This document shows, one piece after another, positions 6,685-12,507 of a stretch of DNA of 12,507 nucleotides. Made by a program: the position numbers and the translations under genes. The stretch's first letter is position 1; every line of letters begins with the position of its first letter. The DNA is from Emcibacter sp. (GTDB lineage: Bacteria; Pseudomonadota; Alphaproteobacteria; Sphingomonadales; Emcibacteraceae), in the NCBI GenBank assembly GCA_027019205.1, contig JALUWZ010000081.1, forward strand, positions 1 through 12,507, read 5' to 3'. The notes below the pieces were generated by a model, which worked only from the letters and a program-made list of their open reading frames with translations, made no database searches and was not told the DNA's origin.

Positions 6685-7248
6685 GTGGGTTCCTTTAATC
6701 TGAATAAAATTATGATGGCGGTGCTGTTGACGGCACTGGGGATGATTGGCATAGGCGGTCTGACCGAAGCAATATTTGACCGGGAGGGGCTTGAGAAAAA
6801 CGCCTATCCGATTGAGGTGGAGACTGCAACTGCTGCGGCCCCGGCAGAGGCAGCAGTGGTCGAACAGGGGCCGTCACTTGCCGAGCTTCTGGCGACGGCA
6901 TCGGCGGAAAAGGGTCAGAAAATTTTCAAGAAATGCAAAGCCTGTCACAGCGCAGACAATGGCGGAAAGAATCTGGTTGGTCCCAACCTGTGGAATATCG
7001 TTGGCCGGGCCAAGGGCAGCCACGCGGGCTATGGCTATTCCGATGCCATGAAGGCCAAGGGCGGGACCTGGACCTATGAAGACCTGTTCACTTTCCTTAA
7101 AAAACCCAAGGATTTTGTCCCCGGGACCAAAATGGGGTTTGCCGGGTTGAAGAAACCTGCGGACCGGGCGGCTTTGCTGGCCTATCTCCGGACATTCAGT
7201 GATGCCCCTGTGGCGCTGCCGACAGCGGACGCCCCGGCGGCTGATTAA
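6685..7248 (+). CDS. Membrane-anchored class I cytochrome c (CycM/c-552 type)
   Basis: A 187-residue c-type cytochrome. An uncleaved-looking N-terminal membrane anchor spans about residues 8-30 (IMMAVLLTALGMIGIGGL), then an Ala/Glu/Pro-rich tether (about 43-65) leads to a mitochondrial-like cytochrome c domain. Heme attachment is CKACH (Cys84, Cys87, His88); the distal ligand is most likely Met150 in PGTKMGFAGLKK. GPNLWNIVGR (99-108) and the terminal helix RAALLAYLRTFS are standard class I features. It ends in an Ala/Pro tail. Such proteins carry electrons from the bc1 complex to a terminal oxidase on the periplasmic face. The start is GTG at 6685 with a good GAGG site. Its stop overlaps that of the convergent peptidase gene. 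Confidence 0.93.
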   Translation: MGSFNLNKIMMAVLLTALGMIGIGGLTEAIFDREGLEKNAYPIEVETATAAAPAEAAVVEQGPSLAELLATASAEKGQKIFKKCKACHSADNGGKNLVGPNLWNIVGRAKGSHAGYGYSDAMKAKGGTWTYEDLFTFLKKPKDFVPGTKMGFAGLKKPADRAALLAYLRTFSDAPVALPTADAPAAD

Positions 7249-7264
7249 GCTTCAGGTTTTTTTT
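7241..7264 (+). terminator. Weak candidate intrinsic terminator after the cytochrome gene
   Basis: A 4-bp stem (CTGA 7241-7244, TCAG 7252-7255, 7-nt loop) is followed by G and an uninterrupted run of eight T (7257-7264). The stem is short for an intrinsic terminator. The T-run is at the same time the A-run that encodes Lys-Lys near the C-terminus of the opposing peptidase, so it may owe its existence to that coding role. Confidence 0.28.
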
Positions 7265-8129
7265 CAATTCTCTTGATGAATTTCAGGGGCGGGTCGTCGG
7301 TCTGAAAGCTGATGATGTCGATTACCTCCTTCAGCGGGTCGATGCTGACCCGCATATGGTGGGCGTTGGCGTGAAGCAGATGCATATCATCAAGCATAAA
7401 GCCGACATGCCCGGGGAAAAAGGCCACATCGCCCTGCCGGGGAACATCATCATCCGCGAGGGTGGTGCCGATAACTTCCGCCTGTTGGTCACTGTCCCGG
7501 GGAACCGAAATCCCGGCGGCGGCAAAGGACAGCTGAACAAGCGCTGAACAGTCAACCCCGTTACAGCTTCTGCCGCCCCACAGATAGGGGGCATAGAGAA
7601 ATTTCAAGGCCTCCGAGGTCGGGTCGGAACAGAATAACTTGCTGATATGGGTGGCAAATATCCAGTTGCCGTCGGCGAGCCGGACAAAGCCCTTATGGGG
7701 AAGCTCGTCGATGACCGAGATGCGCGACATCATGAAAACCTGACCAAGCGGCGGGGATTTTATATCAGGTTCCGGATAGATATGGCTGCAAAGATTTGTC
7801 ACATGGTGGGTCGAGGGGAAAAAATCGGGGCTGAGGGAATCAGCCCGGCAATAGCCGACATAGCCGTCCCGCGCCGCCTGCCCCCAGGCCCATCCGTCGC
7901 GAATTTCATAAGCGGTAAAATGCTCGCCGTAAAGAAGCTGGCTGCACAGGGCTGATGTATTCTCCGGCTGACTGCGAAGGTTGGTCAGGCCGTGAATTAC
8001 CTGATATTCCGTGCCCGCGCAATATTTATCGGCCCGGATACGCCCCTTGAGAGAATCTGCCGCCAGATCGGCACGTGCCGGGGTGGTTCGCGGGTCATAT
8101 TTTATATCTTTTGCCATTTTATCGCTCAC
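7245..8129 (-). CDS. SH3b-NlpC/P60 family C40 peptidase (YkfC-like)
   Basis: A 294-residue protein with two N-terminal SH3b-like modules (roughly 40-100 and 108-165) followed by an NlpC/P60 peptidase domain (about 172-290). The domain begins with the typical FLYAPYLWGGRSCNGVDCSA. The likely triad is Cys194, His241 (GHVGFM) and His253 (HLLHAN), with the 12-residue His-His spacing I recall from YkfC. The arrangement matches gamma-D-glutamyl-diamino acid endopeptidases that cut murein peptides. No signal peptide or membrane segment is visible, so the enzyme is probably cytoplasmic, favouring recycling of wall peptides over lysis. The start is GTG at 8129, 3 nt after the MarR-like gene; ATG at 8117 is an alternative, and neither has a strong ribosome binding site. 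Substrate is inferred. Confidence 0.88.
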   Translation of the reverse strand: MSDKMAKDIKYDPRTTPARADLAADSLKGRIRADKYCAGTEYQVIHGLTNLRSQPENTSALCSQLLYGEHFTAYEIRDGWAWGQAARDGYVGYCRADSLSPDFFPSTHHVTNLCSHIYPEPDIKSPPLGQVFMMSRISVIDELPHKGFVRLADGNWIFATHISKLFCSDPTSEALKFLYAPYLWGGRSCNGVDCSALVQLSFAAAGISVPRDSDQQAEVIGTTLADDDVPRQGDVAFFPGHVGFMLDDMHLLHANAHHMRVSIDPLKEVIDIISFQTDDPPLKFIKRIEKKPEA

Positions 8130-8132
8130 GGA

Positions 8133-8495
8133 TCATACATTCTCAAGCTGGTTGGCCTGTTGATTGGCTTTTTCCATTTTTGCCGCGAAATCAGCCAGAA
8201 AAACCGCCCCCTTGACTGTGCGCTGGATCAGGACATTTCTTTTGTCAGCTTCATCCCGGGTTCTTTTGACCAGCCCGAGCGCGCTTAGGGTATCCACCGC
8301 CCGGGTAATGACCGGCTTTGACACATTCAGCACCCCGGCCAGCCCGCGAACGGTATGGGGCGGCTCTTTCAGGTAAACCCTGAGCAGCAGGGCGAGCTGG
8401 CGGGATGTCAGGTCAGCGTCCCGTGATCTGACGGTATCGGTTAATGTCTGCAACCATAATTTCAACCCCTTATGCCCACGTAAATCAATATTCAT
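8133..8495 (-). CDS. Short MarR-like winged-helix transcriptional regulator
   Basis: A 120-residue protein with a winged helix-turn-helix. LTSRQLALLLRVYL (29-42) begins the domain, VRGLAGVLNVSKPVITRAVD (49-68) is the helix-turn-helix, and TRDEADKRNVLIQRT (79-93) forms the wing with the D-x-R pattern usual in MarR proteins. It is shorter than most MarR proteins and seems to have only a brief C-terminal dimerisation helix. I chose ATG 8495 because GGGAGG precedes it, at a somewhat long spacing. ATG 8531 is also in frame without a clear ribosome binding site, and the frame stays open further up to 8720 inside the aminopeptidase gene. It sits between two peptidase genes and may regulate them. Ligand and targets are unknown. 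Confidence 0.8.
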   Translation of the reverse strand: MNIDLRGHKGLKLWLQTLTDTVRSRDADLTSRQLALLLRVYLKEPPHTVRGLAGVLNVSKPVITRAVDTLSALGLVKRTRDEADKRNVLIQRTVKGAVFLADFAAKMEKANQQANQLENV

Positions 8496-8577
8496 GCCGT
8501 TCTTATACCCTCCCGTATTACTGGCTTCCATATTGGCGTGATCGGTGAATATTGCTCTTATAAATCCCCTTCTGCAA

Positions 8578-9966
8578 TTATTTTTTTTCAAAGCGATTTT
8601 TGAGATAGTCATAAACCGCCCTGAAGGCCATGGCTTCACCGCCTTTGGGGCGTCCGGGCTGATCCTTCGGATTCCAGGCAAAGACATCAAAATGAACCCA
8701 TTTTTCCGGATTTTCGACAAAATGTTTCAGGAACAGTGCCGCCATAATTGCCCCGCCATAAGGGCCGGAACCTGTATTATTGAGGTCGGCATGGGGTGAG
8801 TCGAGGTCAGGCATATAGGGCCGATAGAGCGGCATGCGCCACAGCGGGTCATTTACCTGCCCGGCATGGTCCGCAAGCCCCCGGGCAATATCATCGCCGT
8901 CCGTAAAGAATGGCACAATGGCCGGCCCCATCGCGACCCGGGCGGCCCCGGTCAGGGTCGCGTAGTCGAGAATAAGATCAGGGTCATCTTCGGACGCCAG
9001 CGCCAGCGCATCGCACAGCACGAGCCGTCCTTCGGCATCGGTATTGTCAACCTCGACTGTGGTGCCTTTATAGGTCGTGATAATGTCACCGGGGCGGAAG
9101 GCATTGCCGGAAATATTATTTTCGACCGCCGGGATGAGCAGCCGCAGCCTGACATCCAGCCCGCTTTCCATGATCACCTGCGCGAGGCCGAGCGTATGGG
9201 CCGCGCCGCCCATATCCTTCTTCATCAGCCGCATTCCGGCAGCAGATTTCAGGTCAAGGCCGCCACTGTCAAAACATACTCCCTTGCCGACCAGCGTGAC
9301 TTTCGGAGCCTCCTTCCGGCCCCAGACCATATCGAGCAGACGCGGCGCCCTTGCCGCGGCCCGGCCCACGGTATGAATGGCGTTAAAGCCGCGTTTCAGC
9401 AGATCATCGCCGACGGTCTCGGTAAATACCGCATCATATTTATCCGACATCTCCCGCATCACCTGTGACAGTTGCTCCGGCCCCATATCACAGGTCGGGA
9501 TATTGACCATGTCCCGCACCAGATTTATGCCGCGCGTCAGAGTGGAAATCTCCTGAAGCTGTGCTTTGTTTTTCACAACCAGAACAGCCTTCCGGCTTTT
9601 CCTGCCGGTTTTGTAGCGGTTAAAATCATACTGCGCCAATACCCAGCCGAGGGCGGACAATGTGTTGTCCTCATCCTGTTCGGCGAGGCAATATTTCCCT
9701 TCCGGCAGGTTTTTGGCGAGCGCCGCCAGACTCCAGGGGTCAGGGGAGACATGATCCTTTCCAAGTCCGAGGATAATGGCAGAGATTTCGCCTTTGTCAC
9801 CGGCCAGCCGGATAATCTCATCCTTTTTGGCCGTGAAATGATTTTCCCGGACCCATGTGGCCTGGGCCGGACTCAGGGTTTTGAGCCAGTTTGCAAGTCC
9901 TTCACCGGAAACGGTATGAACCGGAATGGCGTCTTTGCCGCCGGTGGTTGTCAACAGGTCAGTCAT
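8578..9966 (-). CDS. M17 family leucyl aminopeptidase
   Basis: A 462-residue M17 aminopeptidase removing N-terminal residues from peptides in the cytoplasm with a two-metal site. Visible site residues are Lys228 and Asp233 (GKGVCFDSGGLDLK), catalytic Lys240, Asp251 (KKDMGGAAH), and Asp310/Glu312/Arg314 in the family signature NTDAEGRL. The N-terminal domain (1-150) is less conserved, and the protein is somewhat shorter than E. coli PepA, as in the branch often annotated 'leucyl aminopeptidase family protein'. ATG 9966 overlaps the stop of the upstream gene as ATGA, so translation is likely coupled; an in-frame TTG at 9975 is less likely. The MarR-like gene follows 82 nt later. Substrate preference is not readable. 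Confidence 0.94.
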   Translation of the reverse strand: MTDLLTTTGGKDAIPVHTVSGEGLANWLKTLSPAQATWVRENHFTAKKDEIIRLAGDKGEISAIILGLGKDHVSPDPWSLAALAKNLPEGKYCLAEQDEDNTLSALGWVLAQYDFNRYKTGRKSRKAVLVVKNKAQLQEISTLTRGINLVRDMVNIPTCDMGPEQLSQVMREMSDKYDAVFTETVGDDLLKRGFNAIHTVGRAAARAPRLLDMVWGRKEAPKVTLVGKGVCFDSGGLDLKSAAGMRLMKKDMGGAAHTLGLAQVIMESGLDVRLRLLIPAVENNISGNAFRPGDIITTYKGTTVEVDNTDAEGRLVLCDALALASEDDPDLILDYATLTGAARVAMGPAIVPFFTDGDDIARGLADHAGQVNDPLWRMPLYRPYMPDLDSPHADLNNTGSGPYGGAIMAALFLKHFVENPEKWVHFDVFAWNPKDQPGRPKGGEAMAFRAVYDYLKNRFEKK

Positions 9967-10661
9967 AGGGCGCAATTTCTTACGGTTATATCGGCAAATG
10001 ATCGCTTGCCCGGAATGATGGCAAAACGATATTCCTTATCCTTGATAATGATGCTGTGATACAGGGGCAGGATGCCGCTGGTTTTCTGGGCTTCACCGCC
10101 GGGCAGGGTGAAGGTGGCGGTGACCGGTTTTGACGGGTCATACCACGCTTCGGGATTGCCGTTTTCGCTCAGGGTCGGGCTGCCCTTGCCCGAGACCGTG
10201 ATCAGCCCGCGATAGAAGCTGACATTGCTGTCCTGTCGCTGGGAAACCGGGGTTGTGATAACGAATCTTTTCGTTTGTGAATTATCGGAACAGCGGGCAT
10301 CTTTTGACAGGCCGCCAATCAGGGCGGTCATTCTTTCGGGCGTAATTCCTGCGGCGGCCTTCTGGTTGATCACCAGCATAAGGTCCTGAATTTTGCGGGT
10401 AGGCAACAGTTTGTGCAGCTTGGTCAATTCGGCCTTGCTGTTGCCGAGGTCAACGCGCATCTTTTCCAGCTCCGCCGCCTGCTGCTGCAATTTGTCTTCG
10501 TTATAGCTTACACTTCGCAGGGCGATCTCCTGACCGGTGTCAAAGGCGAAATAGCTGCTGCCGATGACAATGGCGAGGAAGAAGATGATTCGCACCAGCA
10601 GCCAGAATCTCTGGCTACGGCGTTTCTGGAGTTCTTTTCTGCGGGCAAGGCCAAGTGACAT
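9963..10661 (-). CDS. Membrane-anchored coiled-coil protein of unknown function
   Basis: I do not recognise this 232-residue protein. A basic N-terminus (RRKELQKRRSQR) leads into one membrane segment at about 19-40, implying by the positive-inside rule a cytoplasmic N-terminus and a periplasmic body. A likely coiled coil (about 50-88, rich in Leu/Gln/Glu/Lys) follows, then a mixed alpha/beta domain (about 105-232) with a strand-rich end. Only two cysteines occur, Cys124 and Cys230, both in the predicted periplasmic part, so a disulfide is possible. There is no lipobox. The stop overlaps the aminopeptidase start by 4 nt, making co-expression likely. The ATG at 10659-10661 has only a weak ribosome binding site. 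It could be an envelope scaffold or peptide-binding factor, but that is speculation. Confidence 0.8.
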   Translation of the reverse strand: MSLGLARRKELQKRRSQRFWLLVRIIFFLAIVIGSSYFAFDTGQEIALRSVSYNEDKLQQQAAELEKMRVDLGNSKAELTKLHKLLPTRKIQDLMLVINQKAAAGITPERMTALIGGLSKDARCSDNSQTKRFVITTPVSQRQDSNVSFYRGLITVSGKGSPTLSENGNPEAWYDPSKPVTATFTLPGGEAQKTSGILPLYHSIIIKDKEYRFAIIPGKRSFADITVRNCAL

Positions 10662-10704
10662 ATTTTTCTGTCGTCCGGATGGTTAAGGTCAGGGGGATAT
10701 TAAA

Positions 10705-10743
10705 GCAGAAAAATAAAAAATAACAATAAAAGAGTTATCTCTC
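10705..10743 (-). terminator. Weak candidate terminator after paaE
   Basis: On the minus strand a 4-bp stem AGAG/CTCT (10731-10742, loop ATAA) includes the paaE stop codon and is followed by a long T-rich tract ending near 10705 (TTTTATTGTTATTTTTTATT). The stem is weak, so this may be only an AT-rich boundary. It is the only terminator-like element between paaE and the 232-residue protein gene 73 nt downstream; I see no strong promoter for the latter. Confidence 0.3.
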
Positions 10744-11817
10744 GTCAAAATCGACAACGACTTTCTCGGTCAGGGGGCGGGATTGACAGGTCAGGATGAA
10801 ACCGGCCTCGACCTCATCCTCCTCAAGGGCATAATTGATTTCCATATTGACCCGGCCTTCAATCAGCTTGGCCCGGCAGGTGCAGCATACCCCGCCCTTG
10901 CAGGCATAGGGCAGGTCGGCCCCCTGTTCAAGCGCCGCATCAAGGATATTCTCCCCGCCCATATCAAGGTCGAAACTATGTTCATCCCCGTCAACGATAA
11001 CGGTGATTTTGCTGCTTTTGCCAGAGAGGTCGGCATTGTTTTCTTCACTGGCCTGCTCTTTACCCTGTGTCGAGGTCGGTGAGGTAAAGAGTTCGAAATG
11101 AATATTTTCTTTATGAATGCCGCGTTTTTGCAGGATGTCGGACACGTCATTGATCATCTCTTCCGGGCCACAGAGATAAACCTCGTCGGCCCCGCTGGCC
11201 GGGATTAGCCGGTCCATGACCTGTGCCGCCTTGTCGCCGGTAATGCGACCGGAAAACAGCTCGACCTCCTGATCCTCGCGCGACAGGATATTGATCATGT
11301 TAAAGCGGCTGATAAAGCTGTTTTTCAGGTCAACCAGATCCTCGCGAAAGATGATGCTTTTGCGGGTGCGGTTGCCGTAAACCAGGGTGAAAGAACTTTC
11401 CGGCTCATAGACCAGAATTGTCCGGATCATCGACATCAGCGGCGTGATTCCGCTGCCGGCGGCAAAGCCGACATAATGTTTTTTGTGGGATTTATCGAGC
11501 GGGGTAAAGAAATTACCCATTGGCGTCATGACCTCAAGATTGTCCCCGGCTTCAAGCTTTTCATTGGCAAAGCAGGAAAACAGCCCGCCCTTGATTTTCT
11601 TGATCGCCACCCTGAGTTCATTGTCAAACAGCCCGCTGCAGATCGAATAGGAGCGGCGGGTATCCTCGCCGTCAATCACCGTCTTCAGGGTCAGGTACTG
11701 CCCGGCATTGAATTTATATTCCTCGCGCAGCTCCGGCGGCACCTCAAAGGCGATCGAGACCGCCTCATCGGTTTCCCGGCGGATATTGGCAATTTTGAGC
11801 GAATGAAAAACCGGCAT
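10735..11817 (-). CDS. paaE: Phenylacetyl-CoA epoxidase reductase subunit PaaE
   Basis: A 360-residue reductase that passes electrons from NAD(P)H via FAD and a [2Fe-2S] centre to the diiron PaaABC oxygenase, which epoxidises phenylacetyl-CoA. The FAD domain contains RRSYS (54-58); the pyridine nucleotide domain contains GSGITP (121-126) and CGPEEM (216-221). A Ser/Glu/Asn-rich linker (about 247-268) leads to a C-terminal plant-type ferredoxin domain with Cys306, Cys311, Cys314 and Cys344. Domain order and length match PaaE (PaaK in older usage). The ATG at 11815-11817 is 17 nt after paaD and has AGGGA at good spacing. It is the last paa gene visible here. All cofactor motifs are intact. Confidence 0.96.
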   Translation of the reverse strand: MPVFHSLKIANIRRETDEAVSIAFEVPPELREEYKFNAGQYLTLKTVIDGEDTRRSYSICSGLFDNELRVAIKKIKGGLFSCFANEKLEAGDNLEVMTPMGNFFTPLDKSHKKHYVGFAAGSGITPLMSMIRTILVYEPESSFTLVYGNRTRKSIIFREDLVDLKNSFISRFNMINILSREDQEVELFSGRITGDKAAQVMDRLIPASGADEVYLCGPEEMINDVSDILQKRGIHKENIHFELFTSPTSTQGKEQASEENNADLSGKSSKITVIVDGDEHSFDLDMGGENILDAALEQGADLPYACKGGVCCTCRAKLIEGRVNMEINYALEEDEVEAGFILTCQSRPLTEKVVVDFDER

Positions 11818-11834
11818 GATTTGCTATCCCTGAT

Positions 11835-12335
11835 CTATATGCATTTGAAATAGTCGAATGGTTCCCGGCAGTCAAGACATCTGTAGAGCGCCTTGCAGGC
11901 CGTCGAACCGAATTCGCTGATCTGTTCGCTATTGTCCGAGCCGCATTTCGGACAGGCTATTTTCTTCTGGCCACCAAACAGCACGCTTTTATTATGGCTG
12001 GTTTTTTCAGGCGGGGCAATGCCGTAAGCCCGGAGCTTGTCCCGGCCCTGTTCGGTCATCCAGTCGGTGGTCCAGGCCGGAGACAGCCGGGTGGTGATCA
12101 CCGGGTCCATGAGGTTATGCTTTATCAGGATCGCCTTGATCTGTTCCTCCAGCATATACATGGCGGGACAGCCGGAATAGGTTGGTGAAATGACAATTTC
12201 CAGCCGTCCGTCATCAGTATATTTCACTTCGCGGGCAATGCCGAGGTCAACGATCGACAGCACCGGAATTTCCGGGTCCTTGACCTCTTCGAGGATAGAC
12301 CATATTTCTGCCGGATCGGTGGCGGTTAATGTCAT
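11835..12335 (-). CDS. paaD: Phenylacetyl-CoA epoxidase maturation protein PaaD
   Basis: A 166-residue PaaD (PaaJ), the MIP18/SufT-related protein of the paa operon thought to help Fe-S or metal maturation of the epoxidase, not to be a catalytic subunit. The N-terminal MIP18-like domain has VKDPEIPVLSIVDLGI (18-33) and SPTYSGCPAM with Cys56. The C-terminal zinc-ribbon part has Cys128/Cys131 and Cys153/Cys156, plus FGSTACKALYRCLDC and the ending FDYFKCI. I chose ATG 12335 because it gives the normal family length and lies 4 nt after the paaC stop. The frame extends to an ATG at 12389, but that extension lies within the conserved end of paaC. Confidence 0.95.
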   Translation of the reverse strand: MTLTATDPAEIWSILEEVKDPEIPVLSIVDLGIAREVKYTDDGRLEIVISPTYSGCPAMYMLEEQIKAILIKHNLMDPVITTRLSPAWTTDWMTEQGRDKLRAYGIAPPEKTSHNKSVLFGGQKKIACPKCGSDNSEQISEFGSTACKALYRCLDCREPFDYFKCI

Positions 12336-12339
12336 GGCC

Positions 12340-12507
12340 TTACCATTCACATCCCGGATAGCGCCGCTGCATGAACTGCATGTCGGCAATGATATAGCCC
12401 ATATGTTCGGTATGACGGCCCGCTGTCTTGCCGCCGGACTGCGCCCAGTTATTTTCCGGAATGGTCAGGGTCGCCTGATCAAATACCCGGGAGACCGTCT
12501 GATCCCA
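12340..12507 (-). CDS. paaC: Phenylacetyl-CoA epoxidase subunit PaaC, C-terminal end (partial)
   Basis: The last 55 codons of a gene entering from beyond the window; the frame is open from 12507 to the TAA at 12340-12342. The peptide contains GRHTEHMGYIIADMQFMQRR and ends YPGCEW, a close match to the conserved end of PaaC, the structural partner that pairs with catalytic PaaA in the PaaABCE complex. The preceding part (PENNWAQSGGKTA) also fits. It is followed after 4 nt by paaD, giving the usual C-D-E order. paaA and paaB would be expected beyond base 12507. Too short for a conventional search at the window edge, but the pattern is distinctive. Confidence 0.9.
   Translation of the reverse strand, partial: WDQTVSRVFDQATLTIPENNWAQSGGKTAGRHTEHMGYIIADMQFMQRRYPGCEW

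Noticed and set aside
1..12507. Mobile element, phage, toxin-antitoxin, defence island or CRISPR array
   Set aside because: No transposase, integrase, direct or terminal repeats, short toxin/antitoxin pairs or repeat-spacer structure were seen; gene content is chromosomal housekeeping and catabolism.

Overview
The window reads as ordinary chromosome from an alphaproteobacterium of moderately high GC. The DnaX has an alphaproteobacterial-type C-terminus, the prephenate dehydratase carries the ESY-type ACT motif I associate with alphaproteobacteria, and there is a membrane-anchored class I cytochrome c of the CycM/c-552 kind. Together with a phenylacetate (paa) operon this suggests an aerobic heterotroph. 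A genus cannot be named from the sequence. I see no phage, transposon, CRISPR array, tRNA or rRNA.

Layout. Positions 1-189 hold the C-terminal end of rmuC (+). From 3558 down to 218, on the minus strand, runs a DNA-maintenance cluster: the SRP RNA gene ffs, then dnaX (clamp-loader tau), a YbaB/EbfC nucleoid protein, recR, and a GFA/CENP-V-type zinc protein whose ribosome binding site overlaps the recR stop codon. Divergent from ffs, positions 3674-5652 (+) carry nudC, a hot-dog thioesterase and a NimA-like flavin-binding protein. This trio abuts pheA (-, 5653-6513) tail to tail. pheA is divergent from a membrane-anchored cytochrome c (+, 6685-7248), with a good sigma-70-type promoter for pheA between them.

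From 10661 down to 7245 lies a tight four-gene minus-strand cluster: an unrecognised membrane-anchored coiled-coil protein, an M17 leucyl aminopeptidase, a short MarR-like winged-helix protein, and a cytoplasmic SH3b + NlpC/P60 peptidase with a complete Cys-His-His triad resembling YkfC. This is the least explained part of the window. Intracellular breakdown of wall or other peptides is a reasonable inference, not a demonstrated function. From 12507 down to 10735 is the end of a paa operon: paaC (partial), paaD and paaE of the phenylacetyl-CoA epoxidase.

Genes are densely packed. Three convergent junctions have 28 bp, 0 bp and a 4-bp overlap; in the last, a TTAA palindrome supplies both stop codons. 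The only gene-free stretch of about 300 bp (3373-3673) is explained by ffs and its flanking promoters. I found no convincing undescribed system; the peptidase cluster and its unknown membrane partner are the best candidates for follow-up.
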